Shown here one piece after another: positions 27,359 through 36,329 of a stretch of 64,000 bases of DNA. The DNA comes from Alistipes sp. (GTDB lineage: Bacteria > Bacteroidota > Bacteroidia > Bacteroidales > Rikenellaceae): the NCBI RefSeq assembly GCF_020026455.1, contig NZ_JAHHQJ010000004.1:124001-188000 (forward strand), in the 5' to 3' direction. The translations under genes were made by a program, and so were the position numbers. Under the pieces are notes generated by a model. It saw nothing but the letters and a program-made list of their open reading frames with translations. It was not told the DNA's origin and did not search any database. Position 1 is the first letter of the stretch. The number at the start of each line of letters is the position of its first letter.

Positions 27359-28621
27359 ATGATCTCGATCGACAACTACGATTTCAAAGGCAAGCGCGCG
27401 ATCATCCGCGTGGATTTCAACGTGCCCCTCAACGAGAAGGGCGAAGTGACGGACGACACGCGCATCCGCGCCGCCATCCCCACCATCAAGAAGGTGCTCA
27501 CCGAAGGCGGCTCGGTAATCCTGATGTCGCACATGGGACGTCCCAAGAAGAATCCCGATCCCAAGTACTCGCTCGAGCAGATCGTTCCCGCAGTCGAGAA
27601 AAACCTCGGCACGAAGGTCGAGTTCGCCGGTGACTGCATCGGTGAGAAGGCAGCCGAAATGGCCAAAAACCTCAAGCCCGGACAGGTTATGCTGCTGGAG
27701 AACCTGCGTTTCTACGCCGAGGAGGAGGGTAAACCCCGCGGTCTGGCCGAGGACGCCTCGAAGGAGGAGAAGGACGCCGCCAAGAAGGCGCTGAAAGAGG
27801 GCCCGCAGAAGGAGTTCGTCCAGAAGCTCGCTTCGTATGCCGACTGCTACATCAACGACGCGTTCGGCACAGCTCACCGCAAGCACGCTTCGACCTATCT
27901 GATCGCCAAGTCGTTCCCCAACGACAAGATGTTCGGCTACCTGATGGAGAAAGAGGTGAAGGCCATCTCCTCGCTGATGGAGGCTCCGGCACATCCGTTC
28001 TGCGCCATCGTGGGCGGATCGAAGGTTTCGTCGAAGATCGGCGTGATCAAGGCCCTGATCGAGAAGGTCGATTCGATCATCATCGGCGGCGGCATGACCT
28101 ACACGTTCGCGGCCGCACAGGGCGGCAAGGTCGGCAGCTCGATCTGCGAGCCCGACATGTTCCCCGTAGCGCTCGAAATCCTCGAACTGGCCAAGAAGAA
28201 GGGCGTCGAACTGGTGATGTCGCCCGACGCACTGACGGCCGACGCATTCTCGGCCGACGCCAACACCCAGGAGGCTCCGGCCAACAACATTCCCGACGGA
28301 TGGGAGGGTCTGGACATCGGCTCCGAGGGCAAAAAGATCTTCCGCAACCACATCCTGGGCTGCAAGACCATCCTCTGGAACGGCCCCGTGGGTGTGTTCG
28401 AGATCGACAAATTCGCAACCGGATCCAAGGAGGTGGCCCTGGCCATCGCCGAGGCCACCAAGAATGGCGCCTACTCGCTCATCGGCGGCGGCGACTCGGT
28501 AGCCTGCATCAACAAGTTCGGCCTGGCCGATCAGGTGTCATACATCTCGACGGGCGGCGGTGCTCTGCTCGAATACATCGAGTTCGGTGACCTGCCGGGC
28601 GTTGCGGCCATCCGCGACTAA
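27359..28621 (+). CDS. pgk: Phosphoglycerate kinase
   Basis: A 420-residue cytosolic enzyme of glycolysis that transfers phosphate from 1,3-bisphosphoglycerate to ADP. The N-terminal signature RVDFNVPLNEKGEVTDDTRIRAAIPT, the substrate-binding SHMGRPK and the C-terminal nucleotide loop GGGDSVACINKFG are intact. Compared with the E. coli enzyme there are extra charged segments (EEEGKPRGLAEDASKEEKDAAKKALKEG), common in Bacteroidetes Pgk. It starts a unit that may continue into the M13 peptidase gene 80 bp downstream. Confidence 0.98.
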   Translation: MISIDNYDFKGKRAIIRVDFNVPLNEKGEVTDDTRIRAAIPTIKKVLTEGGSVILMSHMGRPKKNPDPKYSLEQIVPAVEKNLGTKVEFAGDCIGEKAAEMAKNLKPGQVMLLENLRFYAEEEGKPRGLAEDASKEEKDAAKKALKEGPQKEFVQKLASYADCYINDAFGTAHRKHASTYLIAKSFPNDKMFGYLMEKEVKAISSLMEAPAHPFCAIVGGSKVSSKIGVIKALIEKVDSIIIGGGMTYTFAAAQGGKVGSSICEPDMFPVALEILELAKKKGVELVMSPDALTADAFSADANTQEAPANNIPDGWEGLDIGSEGKKIFRNHILGCKTILWNGPVGVFEIDKFATGSKEVALAIAEATKNGAYSLIGGGDSVACINKFGLADQVSYISTGGGALLEYIEFGDLPGVAAIRD

Positions 28622-28648
28622 CCGGATATACCGAAACAATCACAACGG

Positions 28649-28679
28649 CGGGGATTTCCGGTTTTCACGGAGATCCCCG
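28649..28679 (+). other. Stem-loop between pgk and the M13 peptidase gene
   Basis: CGGGGAT (28649-28655) pairs with ATCCCCG (28673-28679), with an inner TCCG/CGGA extension. No T tract follows, so it may be an attenuator or an mRNA-processing stem rather than a full terminator. Confidence 0.5.
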
Positions 28680-28701
28680 TCTCATAAAAACCCGAACCGA
28701 T

Positions 28702-30735
28702 ATGAAAAAAATCATCCTTTTCGCAACAACAATGGCTTGTATGGCAGCCTGTCAGAATACCCCCAAGACCCCGGCCCTCGACAAGGCCAACTTCAATCTG
28801 TCGGTGGCCCCCAACGCCGACTTCTACGAGTACGCCACGGGCGGCTGGCAGAAGAACAACCCCCTGAAGCCCGAATATTCGCGCTACGGATCGTTCGACA
28901 TCCTGCGCGACAACAACGAGACGCGCATCAACGAGCTCTTCTCCGGCATGATGCAGCAGAAAGCCGAGCCGGGAAGCATCGAGCAGAAGATTTCGGACCT
29001 CTACAAGATGGGGCTCGACTCGGTGCGCCTGAATGCCGAGGGCGCCGCTCCGATCAAGGCCGCCGTCGACAAAATTCTCGCCCTTGACGACCGCTCGCAG
29101 CTGACCGCCACGGTGGCCGGTCTCCACACCTCGATCGGCAATCCGTTCTTCGGCATGGGTGTGCAGTCCGACCTGATGAACAGCGACATCAACGCACTCT
29201 ACGTCTCGCAGCCCAGCCTGGTCATGGGTGACCGCGACTACTACCTCACCCCCGAGAACGAGTCGATCCGCGCCGCCTACAAGGAGTATCTGGGCAAGAT
29301 CTTCCGGCTGTCGGGTGTTCCCGAAGCCGACATCGAAAAGGCCGTTGCCGGCGTGCTGTCGATCGAGACGAAACTGGCCGAGAAAAACTGGTCGAGCGTC
29401 GAACTGCGCAACATCCCCGCCATGTACAACCCCACGAAGAAAGCCGATTTCGAGAAGACCTACGACGCCATCGACTGGGCCGAGTACTATAAGACAATGG
29501 GTATCGGCGACTTCGAGCAGATCATCGTGACAACCCCCTCGGCCCTGGCCAATGCCAACGAGCTGATGAAAAACGCCCCGCTGGAGGAGATCCGCTACTA
29601 CCTGGCCGCACAGTACATCGGTGCCGCCGCCAGCTACCTGAGCGACGACTTCATCAACGCGTCGTTCGACTTCTTCGGCCGCGCAATGTCGGGCAAGCAG
29701 GAGCAGAAGCCCCGCTGGAAACGCGCCATGTCGGTTCCCAACGGGACCCTTGCGGAGGCCGTCGGCGAAATGTACGTGGCCAAGTACTTCCCCGAGAAGG
29801 ACAAGGCCCGGATGCTCGACATGGTGAAGAACCTGCAGAAGGCCCTCAGCCAGCACATCGCCGCCCTCGACTGGATGTCCGATGCCACGAAAGCCAAAGC
29901 TCAGGAGAAACTCGCGGCCTTCACCGTGAAGATCGGCTATCCCGACAAGTGGAAGGACTACACGGCACTGCAGATCGACCCCGCAAAGAGCTACTGGGAG
30001 AACATCGTCGAAGCCAACACCTGGTATACGTCCGACAACATTGCCAAGTTGGGCAAGCCCGTGGACAAGGACGAATGGCACATGTCGCCCCAAACGGTGA
30101 ATGCCTACTACAGCCCCACGACCAACGAAATCTGCTTCCCGGCCGCCATTCTCCAGCCGCCGTTCTACAACCCCGACGCCGATGACGCGGTGAACTACGG
30201 AGCAATCGGCGTGGTGATCGGCCACGAGATGACCCACGGATTCGACGACCAGGGCCGCAATTTCGACAAGGACGGCAACATGAACAACTGGTGGACCGAA
30301 GAGGATGCCGCCGCATTCAAGGCCAAGACGGACATTCTGGTCAAGCAGTTCGACGCAATCGAGGTTCTGCCCGCTAAGGGGGACCAGCCTGCCATCTTCG
30401 CCAACGGCGCATTGTCGCTCGGCGAGAACATTGCCGACCAGGGCGGTCTGCGCGTGGCCCGCACGGCCTACAACAATTCGCTCGCAGGCAAGGAGGCTCC
30501 CGCCCCGATCGACGGATTTACACCCGAGCAGCGTTTCTACCTGGGTTACGCCACGCTGTGGGCACAGAACATCCGCGACGAGGAGATTGCCCGTCTCACC
30601 AAGCTCGACGTGCATTCGCTGGGCAAATGGCGCGTGAACGCCACGCTGCGCAACCTGCAGGATTTCTACGATGCCTTCTCGATCACCGACGGGCCGATGT
30701 TCATGCCCGAAGAGGAGCGAGTGATCATCTGGTAG
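28702..30735 (+). CDS. M13 family metallopeptidase lipoprotein (PepO/neprilysin type)
   Basis: A 677-residue zinc peptidase with a lipoprotein signal (MACMAACQN). The zinc site HEMTH (His508, Glu509, His512) and third ligand Glu575 in LGENIADQGG are present, as are the NAYY and GHEMTHGFDDQG motifs of the neprilysin family. The C-terminus ends in VIIW, matching the usual CxVW-like tail without Cys. Family members cut peptides of up to about 40 residues. Here it is probably anchored in the periplasm or on the surface and helps peptide use, in line with the S46 peptidase at 44.2 kb. Confidence 0.95.
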   Translation: MKKIILFATTMACMAACQNTPKTPALDKANFNLSVAPNADFYEYATGGWQKNNPLKPEYSRYGSFDILRDNNETRINELFSGMMQQKAEPGSIEQKISDLYKMGLDSVRLNAEGAAPIKAAVDKILALDDRSQLTATVAGLHTSIGNPFFGMGVQSDLMNSDINALYVSQPSLVMGDRDYYLTPENESIRAAYKEYLGKIFRLSGVPEADIEKAVAGVLSIETKLAEKNWSSVELRNIPAMYNPTKKADFEKTYDAIDWAEYYKTMGIGDFEQIIVTTPSALANANELMKNAPLEEIRYYLAAQYIGAAASYLSDDFINASFDFFGRAMSGKQEQKPRWKRAMSVPNGTLAEAVGEMYVAKYFPEKDKARMLDMVKNLQKALSQHIAALDWMSDATKAKAQEKLAAFTVKIGYPDKWKDYTALQIDPAKSYWENIVEANTWYTSDNIAKLGKPVDKDEWHMSPQTVNAYYSPTTNEICFPAAILQPPFYNPDADDAVNYGAIGVVIGHEMTHGFDDQGRNFDKDGNMNNWWTEEDAAAFKAKTDILVKQFDAIEVLPAKGDQPAIFANGALSLGENIADQGGLRVARTAYNNSLAGKEAPAPIDGFTPEQRFYLGYATLWAQNIRDEEIARLTKLDVHSLGKWRVNATLRNLQDFYDAFSITDGPMFMPEEERVIIW

Positions 30736-30751
30736 CCATCTTCGCAACACA

Positions 30752-30785
30752 AAAGCGGTACATAACCTGGGTTATGTACCGCTTT
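30752..30785. terminator. Strong bidirectional terminator after the M13 peptidase gene
   Basis: Perfect 15-bp stem: arms 30752-30766 and 30771-30785, loop CTGG, beginning AAA and ending TTT. Confidence 0.85.
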
Positions 30786-31102
30786 GTCATATATACCGGG
30801 ACCATCGCGGCCGGACAACCGCACCAAACCCGTCTCGAACGCGCGGAATAGGTGCAGGGACTTCACCGCGGAGGCAGGATGCGGAAGGGAGGGAGCAGGC
30901 GGCCCCCAGACCCTCTTCAAAGTCTGCCCGACGACCGGAACAGACGTTGTGCGAAGGGAAATCATGGCCCCATGCGCCCTTTTCAAGAGTGGTTCGAATC
31001 ACCGCCAAGACCGGAAACAGCCGCCATTCTACCGCAAATAGGTCTCCGGAAACTCGAAAAAAAGAGACGCGGCGCAAAGGGCGAAGGGATTGATAACGAC
31101 TC
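30786..31102. other. Gap without a recognisable gene
   Basis: About 320 bp between the terminator and the phospholipase gene. Short open frames cross it on both strands, but none has a credible start, composition or domain. I see no RNA gene. A T-arm-like GGTTCGAATCACC at 30991-31003 lacks the rest of a tRNA. Confidence 0.5.
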
Positions 31103-33400
31103 TCAATAGAACGTTCCTCTCGGGGCGAAAATCGCATACCCGAAATTGAAGGTCAGGTACATGTTGCGCCAGTTTTTCAGGTCGTATTTCGTCAGCGCAA
31201 GGCTCACCGGACCGATCGGCGAATGGTAGACCAGCGACGCCTCGGCGATATAATGCCAGCGCTCGTCCGTATTATGCAGGGGATTGAAGTCCCGTTTTTC
31301 GCGGAACATGGTGTAGAACCCCGTCCGGAAGAAGCAGTTGGGCAGCAGGTCGAAGGTCGGCATCACCCCCCACGCCACGAAGCGCTTGCCCCGGAAATCG
31401 GGCATGTAGATCATCCGGGCATGTGACACGGGCGCGTAGTCGGGCATCGACATCAGGGTTGCGGATTCGGTCCGGAACTGCGGGTGGTTGGTCCATACAG
31501 CATCGACATTCAGACCGAGCGAGAACCAGCTGGGCGCCGACACATCGAAGAACTTGTCCCACGAAAAACGGGCTCCGAACCACTGCCTCCTTTCGCGCGA
31601 AATGAAGTCTTTCGTATCGTAGGGCTGGAATTTGTCGCGTCCGGTGACATAGATGGCCGAGAGATGCAGGTCGGAGCCGCGGCGGGGATAGAGGAACTTG
31701 TCGAGGGTATTGCGCGCCAGACCGGCCCGGACACCGAAGAACGAGAAGCGCGAATGGTCGGTGTCATCGGCAAACAGTTCGTCCGAATCGTAGCGGTAGT
31801 TGACATGCCCGCCGTTGAGGCGCAGGGTGAAGACACTGCGATGGGTCAGAGGCACGCCGGCACCCATCGAGAAAAAGCTCTCGGTGTTCTTGACCTGCTG
31901 GGCGTTGCGGACACGGGTGACGTTGCCGAAATAGCCGTGGCGGAAATTCCGGACCGCGAAATTGTAGGAATAGTCGAGGAATATCGGCTTCCATGCGTAG
32001 AAATCCGTCCGGCCCCCGATCGCTCCCCATGTGTAGATCGGCCCCAGGTAGAGGTCTGCACCCAACTGCTGCGCAACGCGGCCGATAGACTTGTAGTTGA
32101 GGCCGATATAGGCCTGGTTGAAGGCTGTCGAGGAGATGTTTCCTCCGATGGTAATCTTGAAATTGGGGCGTGTGTCGAATTTGGCCTCGAACGAATAACT
32201 TTTCCGGACGGAGTCGTAGCGCACGGAGGGGAAGTCCATCGTGAAATCGCCGCCGGCAAGCACCTCGAAGATGTTGTCACGCAGTTCGGTAAAGCCCATC
32301 GGCCGCTGAATGCCCGGCGTCCGGCGGTCCATCTGCACGAAATCGCGGATATACTCCCGCTGGGTGCGCTTCAACCCCTTGAGTTTGTAGTCGTCGAAAA
32401 CCAGCGGCGGACACTTGGCGCGGAATGCCTCGCGGCGCCCGGCGTAGTAGGCCGAATCGCGGCGTTCGGCGACCTTCTCCAACAGTTGCGGCATGGCGGC
32501 CATGGCGTCCTCGTAGCCCATATCCATGATGGCCCCGGCCTGGTCGAAGTCGAGCATGTTGACCTCCACGGCACGGCGGATCGTGACGCTGCGCTCCTCG
32601 GGCAGCGTATAGTCGGTATCGTACATGGCCAGCATGAAAGCCTGGTCCATGATGTTGCTGTCCTCGCTGGGCGGGGTGTTGCCCTCGGTGCAGATCGAGC
32701 CGACGATCAGATCGGGCCGGAAAGAGGCGTCGAGGGGTTTCCACGGGAAATTGTCGTAGAGACCGCCGTCGTACAGCAGCATCGAGTCCCTCACCATCGG
32801 CTTGAAAACCAGCGGAATAGACATCGACGAGCGGACCGCCTCGCTCAAGTCGCCCTTGCGTATGGCCACCGGTTTACGGAGGTTCAGGTCGCTGGCCACG
32901 CAGAGGAACGGGACCATCAGGCGGTTGAAATCACCCCCCGCGGCAGCCGTCGCCGGGGCCAACAGTTCCGTGAGGGCCATGTCGATCTGCGTCGAGGAGA
33001 TCAGGTTCCGGGGTACGCGCAGCCGCTTGCCCGAGGGGCTCTCGATGTCGATGCGCAGGCTCAGAAAGGACGGACTGCTCCCCACCTGCCAGTAATAGGC
33101 CATGTATTTGTTGGGGTCGATGCGCCCCGAGACCCACTCCTTGACCACCCCCGAGTCGACGATTGCACGCATTTCGGCCGGGGAATATCCTGCGGCATAC
33201 ATCGCGGCGATGATCGAACCCATCGAGGTTCCGGCCACATAGTCGATCGGCACGCCGTTCTCTTCGAGCGCCTCCAGGACGCCGATATGGTAAAGCCCCT
33301 TCGCTCCGCCGCCGCTCATCACGACCCCGATCTTCTGGGCCGCAGCAGGGAGTACCGCCAGCAGCAGCACCCCGACAAATGAGCCTATTTTACGCAACAT
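31103..33400 (-). CDS. Patatin-like phospholipase with C-terminal outer-membrane barrel
   Basis: A 765-residue secreted protein with signal peptide MLRKIGSFVGVLLLAVLPAAAQ. The patatin domain shows the oxyanion loop SGGGAKG, nucleophile Ser59 in GTSMGS and the catalytic Asp211 in DGG. A linker and a POTRA-like stretch follow, and from about residue 400 the sequence alternates like an outer-membrane beta barrel (surface-antigen/BamA type) ending in the aromatic FNFGYAIFAPRGTFY. This is the PlpD-like arrangement in which the lipase is joined to its own barrel. Barrel-linked patatins cleave phospholipids; whether the lipase is secreted or faces the periplasm here is unknown. Confidence 0.92.
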   Translation of the reverse strand: MLRKIGSFVGVLLLAVLPAAAQKIGVVMSGGGAKGLYHIGVLEALEENGVPIDYVAGTSMGSIIAAMYAAGYSPAEMRAIVDSGVVKEWVSGRIDPNKYMAYYWQVGSSPSFLSLRIDIESPSGKRLRVPRNLISSTQIDMALTELLAPATAAAGGDFNRLMVPFLCVASDLNLRKPVAIRKGDLSEAVRSSMSIPLVFKPMVRDSMLLYDGGLYDNFPWKPLDASFRPDLIVGSICTEGNTPPSEDSNIMDQAFMLAMYDTDYTLPEERSVTIRRAVEVNMLDFDQAGAIMDMGYEDAMAAMPQLLEKVAERRDSAYYAGRREAFRAKCPPLVFDDYKLKGLKRTQREYIRDFVQMDRRTPGIQRPMGFTELRDNIFEVLAGGDFTMDFPSVRYDSVRKSYSFEAKFDTRPNFKITIGGNISSTAFNQAYIGLNYKSIGRVAQQLGADLYLGPIYTWGAIGGRTDFYAWKPIFLDYSYNFAVRNFRHGYFGNVTRVRNAQQVKNTESFFSMGAGVPLTHRSVFTLRLNGGHVNYRYDSDELFADDTDHSRFSFFGVRAGLARNTLDKFLYPRRGSDLHLSAIYVTGRDKFQPYDTKDFISRERRQWFGARFSWDKFFDVSAPSWFSLGLNVDAVWTNHPQFRTESATLMSMPDYAPVSHARMIYMPDFRGKRFVAWGVMPTFDLLPNCFFRTGFYTMFREKRDFNPLHNTDERWHYIAEASLVYHSPIGPVSLALTKYDLKNWRNMYLTFNFGYAIFAPRGTFY

Positions 33401-33416
33401 ATCTCAATTTTTTTAT

Positions 33417-33424
33417 AACTTTGC
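33417..33424 (+). promoter_or_regulatory. Probable -7 box of the pheS operon
   Basis: TAACTTTG matches TAnnTTTG, 52 bp before pheS. The expected TTTG about 18 bp upstream is not clear. Confidence 0.55.
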
Positions 33425-33476
33425 ACATTACTACGATGTCGTTCAAAAGTAGACAAAAAAGAAACACGATCAAAAT

Positions 33477-34502
33477 ATGACTGACAAAATCAATGAACTC
33501 CTGCGACGTGTCGAGGAGTTTAAGCCGAAGGCCGCCTCGGAAATCGAGGAGTTCCGCATCCGGATCCTCGGCAAGAAAGGCGAGCTGACAGCCCTGATGG
33601 AGGAGTTCAAAACAGTGGCTCCCGAGCTGAAACGCGAATTGGGCCAGCAGTTGAACCGTCTCAAAAACGAGGCCACGGAGCGCATCAACACCCTGCGCGA
33701 GCAGTTGCAGAACGCCGCGGCCGACGCAACCTCGTCTTCAGGCGACCTGACACGTCCCGGCACGGCCGAACACCTCGGGTCGCGCCACCCGATTTCGCTG
33801 GTGAAAAACCAGATCGTCGAGGTCTTTTCGCGGCTGGGCTATACCGTGGCCGACGGCCCCGAGATCGAGGACGACTGGCATGTGTTCTCGGCCCTGAACT
33901 TTCCGCCCGAGCACCCGGCACGCGACATGCAGGACACGTTCTTCATCGAAAAGGACCCCGACATCCTGCTGCGCACGCACACCTCGTCGATTCAGGTCCG
34001 CACGATGGAGCGTCAGAAACCGCCCATCCGCGTCATCTGCCCGGGTCGCGTGTTCCGCAACGAGGCCATTTCCTACCGCGCGCACTGCATCTTCCACCAG
34101 ATCGAAGGTCTCTACATCGACGAGGGAGTCTCGTTCGCCGACATGAAGCAGTCGCTGCTCTACTTCGCCAAGGAGGTCTTCGGCGAACAGGCCGTGATCC
34201 GCATGCGCCCGTCCTACTTCCCCTTCACCGAACCCTCGGCCGAGGTCGACGTGTCGTGCAACCTCTGCGGCGGCAAGGGCTGCAACGTCTGCAAGGGCAC
34301 GGGATGGCTCGAAATCATGGGCTGCGGCATGGTGGATCCGAACATATTGAAAGCCAACAACATCGACTCCGAAAAATATTCCGGATTCGCCTTCGGCATG
34401 GGTATTGAACGCATTGCCATGCTCAAATACGGCGTAAAGGACCTGCGTCTCTATTTCGAAAACGACGTGCGGTTCCTCCACCAGTTCGACGAAGCACTCT
34501 AA
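33477..34502 (+). CDS. pheS: Phenylalanine-tRNA ligase alpha subunit
   Basis: A 341-residue class II synthetase subunit. It starts with the coiled-coil tRNA-binding arm. Motif 2 is visible in FRNEAISYRAHCIFHQIEGLYID and motif 3 in FAFGMGIERIAMLKYG, with GCGMVDPNILKA between them. The insert CNLCGGKGCNVCKGTGW carries four Cys and could bind zinc, as is typical for many bacterial PheS. It charges tRNA-Phe together with PheT, which is encoded elsewhere. It leads a tight plus-strand cluster that runs to mnmG. Confidence 0.98.
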   Translation: MTDKINELLRRVEEFKPKAASEIEEFRIRILGKKGELTALMEEFKTVAPELKRELGQQLNRLKNEATERINTLREQLQNAAADATSSSGDLTRPGTAEHLGSRHPISLVKNQIVEVFSRLGYTVADGPEIEDDWHVFSALNFPPEHPARDMQDTFFIEKDPDILLRTHTSSIQVRTMERQKPPIRVICPGRVFRNEAISYRAHCIFHQIEGLYIDEGVSFADMKQSLLYFAKEVFGEQAVIRMRPSYFPFTEPSAEVDVSCNLCGGKGCNVCKGTGWLEIMGCGMVDPNILKANNIDSEKYSGFAFGMGIERIAMLKYGVKDLRLYFENDVRFLHQFDEAL

Positions 34503-34510
34503 ATCCCCCG

Positions 34511-36322
34511 ATGCCCATGAAACGCCTCACAGCGACAACGGTCCTCTGCCTCCTGCTCTTCTTCGCGGCATTCGTCTCGGGAAAGGGGACCCCGGCAGTG
34601 CCCGAATACCCCGATTCGCTGCGCAGCGTGTGGCTCTACACCGAAGGCATCAAGCAAAACATCATCGCGGGCGACACGGCCCGGGCCCGGGAACTGTTTC
34701 TCGAAGCGGTCCGCAACGACTCGACCTGTGCACCGGCGTGGTACGAACTGGCCGGAAACCTTCTGAATTCGTCGCCCGAAGAGGCCGTCGAAATGGCCCG
34801 CCGCGCCTGTCGGCTCGACACTGCGAACAAATGGTACCAGCAGTTCTACGGACAGGCACTGATCCTCTCCAACCGCCTCGACGAAGCACTGAAAGTCTAC
34901 CGCCGCCTGATGGAGAACGACCCGAAGGATCCGGACAACTACCGCATCGTGGCGGCCCTCTACGAGCAGAAGCAAAGTCCCGTCATGGCCCTCGTGACGC
35001 TCGACTCGGCCGAACTGCGCTTCGGGCGCATTCCCCTGCTGAGCACCATGAAACGGCGTCTGCTGGTGGCCACGAACCAGCTCGACAAAGCCGTGGCCGA
35101 AGCCCAGGCGATGGTCGAAGCCGCCCCTTACGAAGCCCAGCACCACGTGGTCCTCGGCGACCTCTACGCCATCGCCAAGAAGAATTCGCTGGCCCGCGCC
35201 GAATACGACCTTGCACTGCAGATCGACTCGACGAACGTACAGACGCTGATGGCGCTGGCCGATTTTCACGCCGGACAGCAGGATTACCGGGCGCTGCTGG
35301 CCGTCACGCGGCAGCTGTTCCAATCCGACGAACTGCCGCTCGAAACCAAGATCAAACGCTTCGAACAGTTCACCTCCGACACCCGCTTCTACCGCGAATA
35401 TTATTTCCAGTTGAACGACCTGGCCTCGACGCTGGCCATCCGCTATCCCGACGACAGACGCGTCGTGGAACTTTACGCCGGTCACCTGATCGCTTCGGGC
35501 GAACTGGAGCAGGCCCTGGCGCTCTACAAGAGCCATCTCGGCGACCGGCCCCTTGCCGAGGAGTATTTCCGGGCAGTGATCGACATCGAGAGCTACCTCC
35601 AGCGTCCCGACTCGGTCGACAAATACGTCACGCACGCCCTGGAGCTCTTCCCCGCGAAGATCGACTTCCACCTCGCCAAAGGACATGTGATGGGTCTCTC
35701 GAAGCAGTATGACAAAGCTATCGACATCTACAAGGAGGCCTTGCACCATGCCGACACGGATTCGCTGCGCAGCGCGATCTGGGGCATGATCGGCGACACC
35801 TGGCATCAGAAGGCCGAGGCCGGGGAGCCGAATCCGGAAGGAAGTCTGCCCCTGCACACGGATCTGCCCGCCAGGAAGGGCAGCGCCCGCAAAGCCATGA
35901 AAGAGTGCTACGAGGCCTACGAGCGGAGTCTGCGCTACTGGTCCGACAACGCAATGGTACTCAATAACTACGCCTATTTTCTTTCGCTCGAGGGGCGCGA
36001 TCTGGAACGGGCGCTCAACATGTCGAGCCGCGTCGTGGCGATCACCGACAACAACCCCACCTACCTCGACACGCACGGCTGGGTGCTCTTCAAGCTGGGA
36101 CGCACGGACGAAGCCAGGAAAATCCTGCAAAAAGCCGTCGCCCTCGACGGACAGAAGAGCCCCGAACTGATGATTCACTACGGCGATATCCTGCATCTCC
36201 TGGGCGAGCAGTTCATGGCTGAAATCTACTGGCGCCGGGCACTCGAAAAAGGTTACGACGCCCGACAGATCGAACAGCGTCTGCAACAACCCCCCATCAC
36301 CAAGTCCGAACCCAAAGAATAG
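34511..36322 (+). CDS. Secreted tetratricopeptide repeat protein
   Basis: A 603-residue protein (601 if the ATG at 34517 is used) with an N-terminal signal peptide and TPR units across most of its length, for example NIIAGDTARARELFLEAVRNDSTCAPAWYELAGNLL, LALYKSHLGDRPLAEEYFRAVI and THGWVLFKLGRTDEARKILQKAVALD. TPR superhelices bind partner proteins. It lies 8 bp after pheS and 7 bp before an EnvC-like gene, a pairing often seen in Bacteroidetes, so a link to the cell wall or outer membrane is likely but unproven. Confidence 0.88.
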   Translation: MPMKRLTATTVLCLLLFFAAFVSGKGTPAVPEYPDSLRSVWLYTEGIKQNIIAGDTARARELFLEAVRNDSTCAPAWYELAGNLLNSSPEEAVEMARRACRLDTANKWYQQFYGQALILSNRLDEALKVYRRLMENDPKDPDNYRIVAALYEQKQSPVMALVTLDSAELRFGRIPLLSTMKRRLLVATNQLDKAVAEAQAMVEAAPYEAQHHVVLGDLYAIAKKNSLARAEYDLALQIDSTNVQTLMALADFHAGQQDYRALLAVTRQLFQSDELPLETKIKRFEQFTSDTRFYREYYFQLNDLASTLAIRYPDDRRVVELYAGHLIASGELEQALALYKSHLGDRPLAEEYFRAVIDIESYLQRPDSVDKYVTHALELFPAKIDFHLAKGHVMGLSKQYDKAIDIYKEALHHADTDSLRSAIWGMIGDTWHQKAEAGEPNPEGSLPLHTDLPARKGSARKAMKECYEAYERSLRYWSDNAMVLNNYAYFLSLEGRDLERALNMSSRVVAITDNNPTYLDTHGWVLFKLGRTDEARKILQKAVALDGQKSPELMIHYGDILHLLGEQFMAEIYWRRALEKGYDARQIEQRLQQPPITKSEPKE

Positions 36323-36329
36323 CCCTGCC

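Noticed and set aside
30989..31005. T-arm-like sequence GGTTCGAATCACC suggesting a tRNA
   Set aside because: The arm does not pair correctly around the TTCGAAT loop, and no acceptor, D or anticodon arm is found on either side.
30784..31137. Short open frames of 85-116 codons on both strands in the gap after the M13 peptidase
   Set aside because: Composition is random, there is no start context, and one runs through the end of the phospholipase gene.
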